Assembly (NCBI RefSeq): GCF_024666615.1
Contig: NZ_CP088297.1
Location: 62,001 to 126,000 of the forward strand
Length of the DNA stretch: 64,000 bases
Direction: 5' to 3'
Source of the DNA: Aquabacterium sp. J223
Lineage (GTDB): Bacteria > Pseudomonadota > Gammaproteobacteria > Burkholderiales > Burkholderiaceae_C
A program made the position numbers and the translations under genes. Under the pieces are notes generated by a model. That model was not told the DNA's origin, did no database searches, and saw only the letters and a program-made list of their open reading frames with translations. Of this stretch, positions 1-8,285 are shown in pieces (position 1 is the stretch's first letter; each line of letters begins with the position of its first letter).

Positions 1-1055
1 GCGCCGCGGCGAGGTCCGGGTTGGCGGCGTGGGTCAGCGCCTTGAACAGCGGGAAGTAGGTCAGCGCCGCGATCAGGCAGCCGGCCATGATGATGGGCTT
101 GCGGCCGATCTTGTCCGACAGCGTGCCGAAGACGATGAAGAACGGCGTGCCGATCAGCAGCGCCAGGGCGACCAGGATGTTGGCTGTCGCCGAATCGACC
201 TTCAGCGCCTGGGTGAGGAAGAACAGCGCGTAGAACTGGCCGGTGTACCAGACCACCGCCTGGCCGGCGGTCAGGCCGACCAGCGCCAGGATCACGATCT
301 TCAGGTTCTTCCACTGGCCGAAGGACTCGGTCAGCGGGGCCTTGGAGGTCTTGCCCTCCTCCTTCATCTTCTTGAAGGCGGGCGACTCGTTCATCGACAG
401 CCGGATCCACACCGAGATGGCCAGCAGGAAGATGGACACGAGGAAGGGGATGCGCCAGCCCCATTCACCGAACGCCTGCTCGCCCATCCAGGTGCGGGTG
501 CCGAGGATGACGATCAGCGACAGGAACAGGCCCAGCGTGGCGGTGGTCTGAATCCATGCGGTGTACGCGCCGCGCTTGCCGTGCGGCGCGTGCTCGGCCA
601 CGTAGGTGGCGGCACCGCCGTACTCGCCGCCGAGGGCCAGCCCCTGCAGCAGCCGCAGCAGGATGAGGATCACCGGCGCGGCGACGCCGATGGTGGCGTA
701 GGTGGGCAGCACGCCGACGATGAAGGTCGACAGGCCCATGATCAGGATGGTCACCAGGAAGGTGTACTTGCGACCGATCATGTCGCCCAGGCGGCCGAAG
801 AAGATGGCACCGAAGGGGCGGACCAGGAAGCCGGCGGCGAAGGCCAGCAGCGCGAAGATGAAGGCGGACGTCGGGTCCAGGCCGGCGAAGAACTGGCGCG
901 CGATGATCGCGGCCAGCGAGCCGTACAGGTAGAAGTCGTACCACTCGAACACCGTGCCCAACGAGGAGGCGAAGATGACCTTCTTCTCCTCCTTGGTCAT
1001 CGGTGCCGCAGCGGCGCCGGTGGGGGGCCCGGCCGGGGGCGGTGATGGTCGCCAT
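1..1055 (-). CDS. MHS-family MFS transporter (3' end off window; apparent frameshift near N-terminus)
   Basis: Proton-coupled permease of the metabolite:H+ symporter branch of the major facilitator superfamily (ProP/KgtP/ShiA relatives); the substrate cannot be read from sequence. Translation downward from 1000 gives MTKEEKKVIF, then FEWYDFYLYGSL (helix 1) and RPFGAIFFGRLGD with GRKYTF (helix 2 and loop 2-3), the family signatures. The best start is ATG at 1055 with AGGAGA eight bases before it, but it is out of frame with the body unless one base is removed from the six-G run at 1022-1027. If the shift is real, translation could only begin at the internal ATG at 1000. The C-terminus is beyond base 1. 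The promoter probably lies in 1056-1222, where I see no clear boxes. Confidence 0.85.
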
Positions 1056-1222
1056 GTGCTTGTCTCCTGATGGTGATGGCTGCCCCGGCAGGCGCCGTCT
1101 GCGCCATGCGGGCCCCGTCGCCAAGGGACGACGGGTGCACAAATCGACTATCGGAGCGGGCGCTGACGAATCACTGACGCGCGGCGGTGGCGCGGCTTAG
1201 GGTTTGCGCTGGGTCGGCTGGC

Positions 1223-1666
1223 TCATCGATGGAGCCACCGGCCGCCGGCCAGCCGTTCCCAGGCCACCGCCCGACCGTCGATGGCCACCACCGGCAGCGC
1301 CGGCCGGGACCGCAGCGCCCGAGCGGCCTGCAGGTTGGCGGCCAACGCGGCCTGCACGTCCGCATGCCGCAGCGCGCGCCGCGGCGACAGCCCGGCCGCC
1401 TGCACGGCGTGCGCCTCGGCCTCGTCGGCCGGCAGGCCGCCGGCGTCCTGCAGCAGCCACAGGCGCTCCACGAGGCGCCGGGCGGGCTCGTCGCCGTCGG
1501 CCGTGCAGGCCACCGCCCAGGCCGCGGTTCGGGCGCCTTTCGCGGACCTGACGACCGGCCGCAGCCGCAGCCGGTGGCTGACGCCCTGCAACGCCTCCGC
1601 CAGCGCGGCATAGCGCCGGCGCGACGCCGCGTCGGCGAAGTCGAAGAAGAACTCGACCTCGTGCAC
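1223..1666 (-). CDS. DsbA/HCCA-isomerase-like thioredoxin-fold protein (putative)
   Basis: Predicted 147-residue soluble protein starting at GTG (1666). The opening VEFFFDF resembles the first strand of 2-hydroxychromene-2-carboxylate isomerases and other DsbA-fold proteins. The centre is helical and alanine-rich, and SRPALPVVAIDG near residue 123 has the cis-proline loop and following strand of the fold. No CXXC motif is present, so it is not a classical disulfide oxidoreductase. It is shorter than the roughly 200 residues usual for HCCA isomerases, and enzymatic activity is unproven. It follows the YbaK gene by seven bases and is probably the last gene of a three-gene minus-strand operon. 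Confidence 0.6.
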   Translation of the reverse strand: MHEVEFFFDFADAASRRRYAALAEALQGVSHRLRLRPVVRSAKGARTAAWAVACTADGDEPARRLVERLWLLQDAGGLPADEAEAHAVQAAGLSPRRALRHADVQAALAANLQAARALRSRPALPVVAIDGRAVAWERLAGGRWLHR

Positions 1667-1673
1667 CGCGGCC

Positions 1674-2204
1674 TCAGCCTTGCGCCAGCGGGTGCACCGG
1701 CGCGCCGGTGAGCGACTGCAGCTGCGCCGGCGTGGCCGGGAAGACGCCGTTGGCGTGACCGGCCGCCGCCCAGACGACGTCGAAGCGGAAGAGGCCCTGC
1801 TCCATCAGCTTGACCAGGGTGCGCCCGGCCACCTCGCCCACCGGCGAGACACCACCGATGACGAACCCGGTGGCGGCGCGCACGAAGGCGGCATCGGCAC
1901 GGCCCACCGGACCGACCACCGACGCCAGCGCGGCCTCGTCGACGCGACGGTCGCCGCTGGCGACGACCATCACCGCCGCGTCGTCGGCCAGGCGGCGGAA
2001 GACCACGCACTTGGCGATCTGGCCGACGGTGACGCCCAACGCCTCGGCCGCTTCGGCCGCGGTGCGGGCGCTCTGCGCCAGCCAGCGGGGCCGCTCGGCA
2101 TGGCCGGCCTGCGCCAGCGCCTGCTCGACGCGGCGGAAGCCCTCGGGCCGTTCGGTGGCGGTGTCGGTCGGGGTGGCGGTCGGGAGGGGGGGCGGCGAAG
2201 TCAT
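1674..2204 (-). CDS. YbaK/EbsC-family aminoacyl-tRNA deacylase-like protein
   Basis: 176 residues. The YbaK/ProX family hydrolyses mischarged aminoacyl-tRNAs such as Ala- or Cys-tRNAPro in trans. The family pattern is visible: TAAEAAEALGVTVGQIAKCV around residue 50, VMVVASGDRRVD near 80, and FVIGGVSPVG near 114 with the conserved G-GVSP turn. The first 20 residues are Pro/Thr-rich and probably disordered. The start ATG at 2204 lies 25 bases after the stop of the DUF4126 gene on the same strand. The exact specificity (Cys, Ala or another) cannot be assigned from sequence. Confidence 0.85.
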   Translation of the reverse strand: MTSPPPLPTATPTDTATERPEGFRRVEQALAQAGHAERPRWLAQSARTAAEAAEALGVTVGQIAKCVVFRRLADDAAVMVVASGDRRVDEAALASVVGPVGRADAAFVRAATGFVIGGVSPVGEVAGRTLVKLMEQGLFRFDVVWAAAGHANGVFPATPAQLQSLTGAPVHPLAQG

Positions 2205-2229
2205 GCGGTACGGCGGGCGGGCGGGGCCG

Positions 2230-2877
2230 TCAGTATCGCGGCCGGCCCCCTTCGCCCGACGCCGCGCCGCGCAGCCAGGCCGGCGGTGCGGGGCGTTGGC
2301 GCCACAGCCGGCGCAGCCGCCCGGCCAGCACCACCACCGCCCACAGCATCAGCACCACCACCACCGCCAGCACCACCAGGAAGGCCAGCGGATGCGCCCA
2401 GGCGAACCACAGCGCCCCCGGCACCGCCAGGTCGTCGGCCAGCGACAGCGCCCAGTTGCTGAAGGGCTCCGGCGACAGGTTGGCGCTGGCGCGCACGCTG
2501 GCCTTGGCGGCGTGCGAGGTGGCCGCCAGCCCGCCCCCCAGGAGCGCTGCCGCGGCCGTCCAGGCGGCGCCTTCGCCGCCGAAGACGCCGGCCGCCAGCG
2601 CCGCGCCGGCGGGGATGCGCAGCACGGTGTGCACCGCGTCCCAGGCCGAATCGACCCAGGGCAGCTTGTCGGCCAGGAACTCCACCAGCAGCAGTGCGCC
2701 GCTGAGGGCCAGCAAGGGCGTGGACATCAGCACCCGCAGGCCCTCCGGCAGCGTCATCCACTCCAGCCGGCCGGCCAGCCCGGTGAGGAAGACGACGGCG
2801 TACAGCCGCAGGCCGCTGGCCCAGCCGAGGGCCGCGGCCAGGGCCACCAGCTGCGGGGTGTCGAGTGCGGGGAGCAT
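2230..2877 (-). CDS. DUF4126-family membrane protein
   Basis: 215 residues beginning MLPALDTPQL. The sequence contains GWASGLRLYAVVFLTG and LPWVDSAWDAVHTVLRIPAGA, conserved in DUF4126 proteins, and ends with a strong transmembrane stretch near residues 160-185 followed by an Arg-rich tail. I count about five hydrophobic segments, so it should sit in the inner membrane. Function is unknown. It is first in a minus-strand group with the YbaK and thioredoxin-fold genes and is divergent from the coiled-coil protein at 2968 across a 90-base gap. Confidence 0.75.
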   Translation of the reverse strand: MLPALDTPQLVALAAALGWASGLRLYAVVFLTGLAGRLEWMTLPEGLRVLMSTPLLALSGALLLVEFLADKLPWVDSAWDAVHTVLRIPAGAALAAGVFGGEGAAWTAAAALLGGGLAATSHAAKASVRASANLSPEPFSNWALSLADDLAVPGALWFAWAHPLAFLVVLAVVVVLMLWAVVVLAGRLRRLWRQRPAPPAWLRGAASGEGGRPRY

Positions 2878-2967
2878 GCCGGCGGCGGGGCCAGCGCTGT
2901 GCCCGCGGCCACATGTCGGCAGGCCGCCAGGGTCCAGAATGTCCGCACCACCCCACCGATCGCCCCC

Positions 2968-3396
2968 ATGGCCTGGATCACCACGCTCACCACCGTCCTG
3001 CCGCTGGTCGCCGACCTCGTCGGCAAGGGGCTGCCGCACTTCACCCGCCGCAAGGACGCGCCGGACGACCGCACGGAGGCCGTCACCCAGCAGCAGATCA
3101 GCGAACTGCAGTCGGCCGCCACCCAGAACGCGGCGTCGCTGAAGCTGCTGGCCGAACAGCTGCAGAAGACGGTGGTGGCGGTCGAAGGCGGGGCGGAGGG
3201 ACTGGCCCGCCAGCAGGCCGAACTGCGCGAGGCGCTGCAGCGCTGGGAGTCCGACGCCGCGCGCCGGGAGCAGGCGGCGCAGGCGCAGGCGGAGGCGGCG
3301 ACCAAGGCCACCACGGCTGCAAGGCGCCAGGCGGCCGCGGCATTGGGCATCGCCGTGCTGGCGTTGGCCGTCGCAGTCGTGCAAATGCTGCGCTGA
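2968..3396 (+). CDS. Small coiled-coil protein with C-terminal membrane anchor, unknown function
   Basis: 142 residues, ATG at 2968. The N-terminus (MAWITTLTTVLPLVADLVGK) is hydrophobic to amphipathic. Residues about 40-115 are Gln/Glu/Ala-rich with heptad-like spacing and should form a long coiled coil. The last 22 residues (AALGIAVLALAVAVVQML) form one transmembrane helix with a single Arg after it. The architecture fits a tail-anchored scaffold, but I recognise no family. No strong Shine-Dalgarno sequence is visible. It is divergent from the DUF4126 gene and has no plus-strand partner nearby. Confidence 0.65.
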   Translation: MAWITTLTTVLPLVADLVGKGLPHFTRRKDAPDDRTEAVTQQQISELQSAATQNAASLKLLAEQLQKTVVAVEGGAEGLARQQAELREALQRWESDAARREQAAQAQAEAATKATTAARRQAAAALGIAVLALAVAVVQMLR

Positions 3397-3542
3397 CGCG
3401 GCGGCCCTGTTCGGCCTCTGCACGCCCCTTCACGATCCTCCGAATGGGTGAGGCCAAGGGCGCCGGACACCGCGCCCCCTGATGGACACTCGACCGCCGC
3501 TCAGGAGGGCGGCGTTCCACTGATCCCGGAGGAGGAGAACCC

Positions 3543-4025
3543 GTGCTGAAAAGCCTATTCCTGCTGGCGACCTGCGCTGTGTCGGCCGGCTGTGCATCCA
3601 TCGTCAACGACACCACACAACCGATGAAGATCGAGACCAAGACCGCCGGTGGTGACTTGGTCAGCGGTGCGGAGTGCCGTGTGTCGAACGACTATGGCAC
3701 CGTGACCTTGAAGTCCGGGGAAACGAGTGCCGTGCGCCGCTCGAGCAAGGACCTGGACATCACCTGCCGGCACCCCTCAAATCCCGAGGCAGCCGCACGG
3801 GCCGTCTCGCGCGCCAATGCCGGCCTGGCCGGCAACATCATCTTCGGCGGCGGCATCGGAGCCATCATCGACCACAACAAGGGCACGGCCTACACCTACC
3901 CCACGTGGGTGCAACTGGTCTTCGGCAAGACGCTGGTGTTCGATCGTTCGTCCGAGAAGGAAGGCACGCCGGTGCTGGGCACCGAGACCACGGGCGCCAC
4001 GCCGGTGGCGAGCGCCAAGCCCTGA
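3543..4025 (+). CDS. Putative lipoprotein
   Basis: 160 residues starting at GTG 3543, with a strong GGAGGAG at 3530-3536. The signal peptide MLKSLFLLATCAVSAGC ends in a lipobox (SAGC) with the acylated Cys at residue 17, so it should be exported and anchored to the envelope. The mature part contains CASIVNDTTQP, a start shared by several short proteobacterial lipoproteins of unknown role, then a beta-rich region and a Gly-rich hydrophobic stretch (NIIFGGGIGAIID) near residues 100-112. No enzyme motif is present. It is a single gene followed by the terminator at 4041-4074. Confidence 0.75.
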   Translation: MLKSLFLLATCAVSAGCASIVNDTTQPMKIETKTAGGDLVSGAECRVSNDYGTVTLKSGETSAVRRSSKDLDITCRHPSNPEAAARAVSRANAGLAGNIIFGGGIGAIIDHNKGTAYTYPTWVQLVFGKTLVFDRSSEKEGTPVLGTETTGATPVASAKP

Positions 4026-4040
4026 TCCTCGGCATGGTGG

Positions 4041-4074
4041 ACGAAGGGGCGCCTCTCAGCGCCCCTTCGTCGTT
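4041..4074 (+). terminator. Rho-independent-type terminator after the lipoprotein gene
   Basis: A perfect 12-base inverted repeat, acgaaggggcgc at 4041-4052 and gcgccccttcgt at 4059-4070, with a six-base loop and a short T run (cgttt) after it. It separates the convergent lipoprotein and bioB genes. The T run follows the plus-strand copy, so it mainly serves the lipoprotein transcript. Confidence 0.75.
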
Positions 4075-4090
4075 TCATGACCGGCGTGCC

Positions 4091-5116
4091 CTAGGCCTGC
4101 TGCGCCTTCAACCCCAGCCGGGACAGCAGCGCCCGGTCCTTCTGCGCCTGCGGGTTGGCCGTGGTGAGCAGGCGGTCGCCGTAGAAGATGGAGTTGGCGC
4201 CGGCGACGAAGCACATCGCCTGCAGCGCCTCGTCCATCTGCTCGCGGCCGGCGGACAGTCGCACCATCGAGGTGGGCATGGTGATGCGGGCGACGGCAAT
4301 GGTGCGGACGAACTCGAAGGGGTCGATCGGCTCGGTGGCTTCCAGCGGCGTGCCGGGCACCTGGACCAGGTTGTTGATCGGCACCGACTCGGGCGCCGGG
4401 TCCAGGCCGGCCAGCTGGGCGATCAGGCCGGCGCGGTCCTCGCGGGTCTCGCCCATGCCGACGATGCCGCCGCAGCAGACGTGGATGCCGGCCTCGCGCA
4501 CATGGGCCAGCGTGTCCAGCCGGTCCTGGTAGGTGCGGGTGCCGATGACGCGGCCGTAGAACTGCGGCGAACTGTCGAGGTTGTGGTTGTAGTAGTCCAG
4601 CCCGGCGTCCTTCAGCCGCCGCGCCTGGTCGGCGCGCAGCATGCCGAGGGTGACGCAGGTCTCCAGGCCCAGCGCCTTCACGCCCTCGACCATGGCCGCC
4701 ACCTTGTCGAGGTCGCGGTCCTTCGGCTCCCGCCAGGCGGCGCCCATGCAGAAGCGGCCGGCGCCCTGGGCCTTGGCCTCGCGCGCAGCGTCGAGCACCT
4801 CGTCGAGGTCCATCAGCTTGTCGGCCTTGAGGCCGGTCTCGTGATGGACCGACTGCGGGCAGTAGCCGCAGTCCTCCGGGCAGCCGCCGGTCTTGATCGA
4901 CAGCAGGGTCGACAGCTGCACCTCGTCGGCCGCGTGGTGCTCGCGGTGCACCTGCTGGGCGCGGAACAGCAGCTCCGGCAGGGGCAGCGCGTACAGGGCC
5001 AGCACCTGATCGACCGACCAGCGGCCCAGGCCCCCGGTGTCGGCGCCGTCGGACGGTGCAAGGTGATGGGGGCGACGGCGGTGGGGGGCGACGGCGGTGG
5101 TGGTACGGGGGTTCAT
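4091..5116 (-). CDS. bioB: Biotin synthase BioB
   Basis: 341 residues. The radical-SAM enzyme inserts sulfur into dethiobiotin to form biotin. The [4Fe-4S] motif CPEDCGYC places cysteines at 79, 83 and 86. Further family motifs are [24 protein letters not shown] (holding a ligand cysteine of the second, [2Fe-2S] cluster) and the C-terminal [13 protein letters not shown]. Length is typical. I chose ATG at 5116, which follows a Thr/His/Arg-rich N-terminal tail of about 25 residues. A TAGAAT hexamer ends only seven bases before this ATG and there is no Shine-Dalgarno sequence, so the message may be leaderless. No other bio gene is adjacent. Confidence 0.97.
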   Translation of the reverse strand: MNPRTTTAVAPHRRRPHHLAPSDGADTGGLGRWSVDQVLALYALPLPELLFRAQQVHREHHAADEVQLSTLLSIKTGGCPEDCGYCPQSVHHETGLKADKLMDLDEVLDAAREAKAQGAGRFCMGAAWREPKDRDLDKVAAMVEGVKALGLETCVTLGMLRADQARRLKDAGLDYYNHNLDSSPQFYGRVIGTRTYQDRLDTLAHVREAGIHVCCGGIVGMGETREDRAGLIAQLAGLDPAPESVPINNLVQVPGTPLEATEPIDPFEFVRTIAVARITMPTSMVRLSAGREQMDEALQAMCFVAGANSIFYGDRLLTTANPQAQKDRALLSRLGLKAQQA

Positions 5117-5123
5117 GGCCGGG

Positions 5124-5129
5124 ATTCTA
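5124..5129 (-). promoter_or_regulatory. Putative -10 box (TAGAAT) for bioB, near-leaderless
   Basis: On the minus strand TAGAAT is followed by seven bases and then the bioB ATG at 5116. Transcription would start at or next to the start codon. No convincing -35 box is seen. Confidence 0.5.
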
Positions 5130-5201
5130 GGAACGGTCGCGCGACGGACCCGAGGCCCGCATCTTGCGTCGCGGCGCTCACCCTGGAGCCAAGCCACGCC
5201 G

Positions 5202-5557
5202 ATGTCATCGTCACGCCTCTTCCGCAGCGCCGACCACCTGATCCCCGCCGAGGGCGAACCGTTGCGCACCGTGGTCACCGAATCGGCCGACGCCGCCGTC
5301 GTCGCCTGGCTGGTGCTGCCTGGCCAGACGGTCGGGGCCCATGTGCACCCCGACGGTCAGGACACCTGGACGGTGCTGAGCGGCCGAGGCGACTACCTGA
5401 TGGGCGGCGGGGCGCGCCGGCCGCTGGCCGCGGCGACATCGCGGTGGCCCACCGCGGCGAGGTGCACGGCGTGCACAACCCCGGACCTGAGCCCCTCGTC
5501 TTCGTCTCGGTGGTGTGCCCCGCCCAGTCCGGCTACCAGCCGGTGGACGCCGGCTGA
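5202..5557 (+). CDS. Cupin-domain protein, frameshifted in this sequence
   Basis: Small single-domain beta-barrel protein of about 118 residues if the frame is repaired. The first part, from ATG 5202, reads [14 protein letters not shown], then [18 protein letters not shown] (cupin motif 1 with metal-ligand His residues). The second part, [18 protein letters not shown] (motif 2), is in a different frame and ends at TGA 5555-5557. One missing G near 5431-5434 explains the break. Metal-binding residues are intact in both halves, so the gene product was probably functional and the shift may be a sequence error. Ligand unknown. Divergent from bioB. Confidence 0.7.
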
Positions 5558-5583
5558 GACCGGCGTCCACATCCCTCACCTGG

Positions 5584-7557
5584 TCACTTGTAGAGCACCT
5601 GCGGCAGCCAGAGCCCGATCTCGGGGAAGACGTAGAGCAGCACGATGGCCAGGACCTGGATGCCCATGAAGGGCAGCATGCCGCCGAAGATCTGGTTCAG
5701 CGTCACGTGCGGCGGGCTCACCCCCTTGAGGTAGAAGGCCGCCATCGCCACCGGCGGACTCAGGAAGGCCGTCTGCAGGTTCAACGCCACCAGCAGACCG
5801 AAGAACAACGGGTCGACGCCGAAGTTGTCCAGCAGCGGGATGAAGATGGGCATGAAGATCACGATGATCTCGGTCCACTCCAGCGGCCAGCCGAGCACGA
5901 AGATGATGACCTGGCTCAAGATCAGGAACTCGGTCTTCGACAGGTTCATGCCGAGCACCCAGCGCTCGACCAGTTCCTGCCCGCCCAGCAGCGCGAAGGC
6001 CGCCGAGAAGATGGCCGAGCCGACGAACAGCCAGCACACCATGGCCGAGGTCTTGGCGGTGAGGAACACCGATTCCTTGACCACGCTGAAGGTCAGCTGC
6101 CGGTAGGCGATGGCGAGCAGGAAGCCGCCGAGCGCACCGACGGCCGCCGCTTCCGTCGGGGTGGCCAGTCCGAAGACGATGGAGCCGAGCACCGCCAGGA
6201 TGAGCACGAGCAGCGGGAAGAACGAGGTCAGCAGCATCTTGAAGACCTCGAGCCGGTTGAAGCTGAGCAGCGCGTAGTACGCCACCAGCGCCAGTGCGCC
6301 CGCCGCCAGGCCGACCCAGTAGCCGGTGGGGGCGGGACGGGCCTCGCCGGGTGTCGTGGCAGCGGCCGGTGCCGGCACCGAGGTGGCCGCGCCGCCTGCG
6401 GATGCCGCAGCGGCGGCCGGTGCCTCGCCCTGCGCGGGCGGCTCGGTCACGCCGCCTTCGGCCCGCGGCTCGGCGAGGCCGCCCTCGGCCGGTGGCTCGC
6501 TCAGGCCACCCTCGGCGGCCGCGGCCTCGGGCTCCGCCAGTCCGCCACCACTCTCGTCGCGTGAGGACCCGCTGGCGCCAATTTCCTCCATGCCGCCGGT
6601 GTCCACCGCCACCACCGGGGCGGTGACCGCGCGGTACGACATCAGCGCCACCACCACGAAGAGCAGCAGCGGCAGCAGCGCGATGAACAGCTCCTTGAGC
6701 AGGAAGCCGGTGGGCACCGCCTGGTTGCGCCGTCCCTTCAGCGCGGACAGCAGCGCGGGCACGGCGCGCCTGACGCCGTCGGCCGACAGCTGGCGGGTGG
6801 GCGCCGACAGCGGGACCTGCCGGCCTTCGGCCGACAGCGGCGGTGCCCAGTCGGGCCGCAGCTTGGCGACGATGATCACGTAGAGGATGTACAGCCCGGC
6901 CAGCATGATCCCGGGGAAGAACGCGCCGGCGTACAGCTGCACCACCGACACCCCGGCCGTGGCGCCGTAGACGATCAGCAGCACCGACGGCGGGATGAGG
7001 ATGCCCAGGCAGCCGCCGGCCGTGATGGCGCCGGCCGACAGCGGCACGCTGTAGCCGCCCTTGAGCATCTGCGGCAGCGCCAGCAGGCCCATCAGCGTGA
7101 CCACCGCACCGACGATGCCGGTGGCGGTGGCGAACACCGCGCAGGTCACCAGCGTGGCCACCGCCAGCGCGCCGGGGACCCGGGCCAGCGCCAGGTGCAG
7201 GCTGCGGAACAGCTTCTCGATCAGGTTGGCCCGCTCGACCAGGTAGCCCATGAAGACGAACAGCGGGATGGAGATGAGCACGTCGTTGCCCATCACCTTG
7301 AAGGCCGACTGCACCATCAGGTCCAGCGTGCGGGTGCCGTCCCGGTCGTAGGCCAGCCAGGTGAAGATCATGCCCATGCCCATCAGCGTGAACGCCGTGG
7401 GGAAGCCCAGCATGATGGCCACCACCACCAGCGACAGCATGAGCAGGCCGATGTGGCCGTTGGTGATCGGGTCGGCCGCGAGCAGCATGCCGACGGCGCC
7501 GACGCCGATGATGGCCATCAGCGTGAAGCCGAACCAGAGTTCCTTGCGCAGCTTCAT
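5584..7557 (-). CDS. dctM: TRAP transporter large permease (DctM family) with long central insert
   Basis: 657 residues against about 430 usual for DctM. The large membrane subunit of a tripartite ATP-independent periplasmic transporter couples Na+ influx to solute import. Residues 1-310 and 412-657 align with the normal protein: GFPTAFTLMG, ILIPPSVLLIVYGATAG and a C-terminal FGVDPLFFGLLVALNLQTAFLSPPVA. Between them (about residues 311-411, bases 6325-6625) lies a hydrophilic, Pro/Ala/Gly/Glu-rich segment with four imperfect GG(L/V)xEP repeats and an Ala/Thr-rich tail. GGAAGGAG precedes ATG 7557, two bases after the dctQ stop. Last gene of dctP-dctQ-dctM. Confidence 0.93.
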   Translation of the reverse strand: MKLRKELWFGFTLMAIIGVGAVGMLLAADPITNGHIGLLMLSLVVVAIMLGFPTAFTLMGMGMIFTWLAYDRDGTRTLDLMVQSAFKVMGNDVLISIPLFVFMGYLVERANLIEKLFRSLHLALARVPGALAVATLVTCAVFATATGIVGAVVTLMGLLALPQMLKGGYSVPLSAGAITAGGCLGILIPPSVLLIVYGATAGVSVVQLYAGAFFPGIMLAGLYILYVIIVAKLRPDWAPPLSAEGRQVPLSAPTRQLSADGVRRAVPALLSALKGRRNQAVPTGFLLKELFIALLPLLLFVVVALMSYRAVTAPVVAVDTGGMEEIGASGSSRDESGGGLAEPEAAAAEGGLSEPPAEGGLAEPRAEGGVTEPPAQGEAPAAAAASAGGAATSVPAPAAATTPGEARPAPTGYWVGLAAGALALVAYYALLSFNRLEVFKMLLTSFFPLLVLILAVLGSIVFGLATPTEAAAVGALGGFLLAIAYRQLTFSVVKESVFLTAKTSAMVCWLFVGSAIFSAAFALLGGQELVERWVLGMNLSKTEFLILSQVIIFVLGWPLEWTEIIVIFMPIFIPLLDNFGVDPLFFGLLVALNLQTAFLSPPVAMAAFYLKGVSPPHVTLNQIFGGMLPFMGIQVLAIVLLYVFPEIGLWLPQVLYK

Positions 7558-7559
7558 GG

Positions 7560-8180
7560 TCAGGCTCCTTCCTGGCGCTGGGCGGGCGGGATCACCGCGC
7601 CGTCGTGGCCAGCCGGGGGCGCCTTGACCATCTCGCGCAGCTTGTCGACGTCCACCTCCTCGACGTCCTGCTCACGCGACGGCCATTCGCCGTCGCGCAG
7701 GCAGAGGCAGCAGCGCACGATCTCCACCAGGCCCTGCAGCAGCAACAGCGCCCCGGCCAGCGGGATGATGAACTTGAAGGGGTACAGCGGCAGCGGGTCG
7801 GCGTTGAAGGTCTGCTCGCGGATGGCCAGCGCGTCCTGGAAGAAGGACCAGCCGGCCCAGGTCAGCGCCACGATGCCCGGCAGGAAGAACAGCAGGTACA
7901 GCACCAGGTCGATGGTGGCCTGGGTGCGCGGGCGGAAGAAGCCGTAGAGCACGTCGCCGCGCACGTGGCCGTTCTTGCTCAGGGTGTAGGCACCGGCCAT
8001 CATGAAGAGCGCGCCGTACAGCATGATCTGGGCATCCAGCACCCAGGCGTGGGGCTTGTTCAGCACGTAGCGGGAGAACACCTCCCACGAGATCAGCAGC
8101 GTGAGCGCGACCGCCGCCCACGCGAACAGCTTGCCGAACCAGGTGGACAGCCGGTCCACCGACAACAGCACTTGTTGCAT
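7560..8180 (-). CDS. dctQ: TRAP transporter small permease (DctQ family)
   Basis: 206 residues from ATG 8180. DctQ stabilises DctM and helps dock the binding protein. Four hydrophobic helices are visible, with the typical ISWEVFSRYVLNKPHAWV in the first loop and KNGHVRGDVLYGFF before helix 3. The C-terminal 40 residues are charged and probably cytoplasmic. I prefer ATG 8180 because GGAGGGG precedes it by a good distance. An in-frame ATG at 8213 would add 11 residues but lacks a ribosome site. It sits between dctP and dctM. Confidence 0.9.
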   Translation of the reverse strand: MQQVLLSVDRLSTWFGKLFAWAAVALTLLISWEVFSRYVLNKPHAWVLDAQIMLYGALFMMAGAYTLSKNGHVRGDVLYGFFRPRTQATIDLVLYLLFFLPGIVALTWAGWSFFQDALAIREQTFNADPLPLYPFKFIIPLAGALLLLQGLVEIVRCCLCLRDGEWPSREQDVEEVDVDKLREMVKAPPAGHDGAVIPPAQRQEGA

Positions 8181-8219
8181 CCGCCCCTCCAGGCGCAAAA
8201 ACTCGGGACTCATTCAACA

Positions 8220-8250
8220 CGAAGGGCGCCGTGGTTGACGGCGCCCTTCG
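8220..8250 (-). terminator. Hairpin between dctP and dctQ (attenuator-like)
   Basis: Perfect 12-base inverted repeat, cgaagggcgccg at 8220-8231 and cggcgcccttcg at 8239-8250, loop of seven. It lies after the dctP stop and before dctQ, and on the minus strand no strong T run follows. It may partly terminate transcription or protect the dctP message, giving more binding protein than permease. Confidence 0.6.
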
Positions 8251-8285
8251 CTGTCCGCCGGACGGCGGTCCGGCGGGTCACAGGC

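Noticed and set aside
2968-3396. Phage holin or spanin
   Set aside because: The coiled coil plus C-terminal helix is suggestive, but no phage genes are near and no holin motif is seen.
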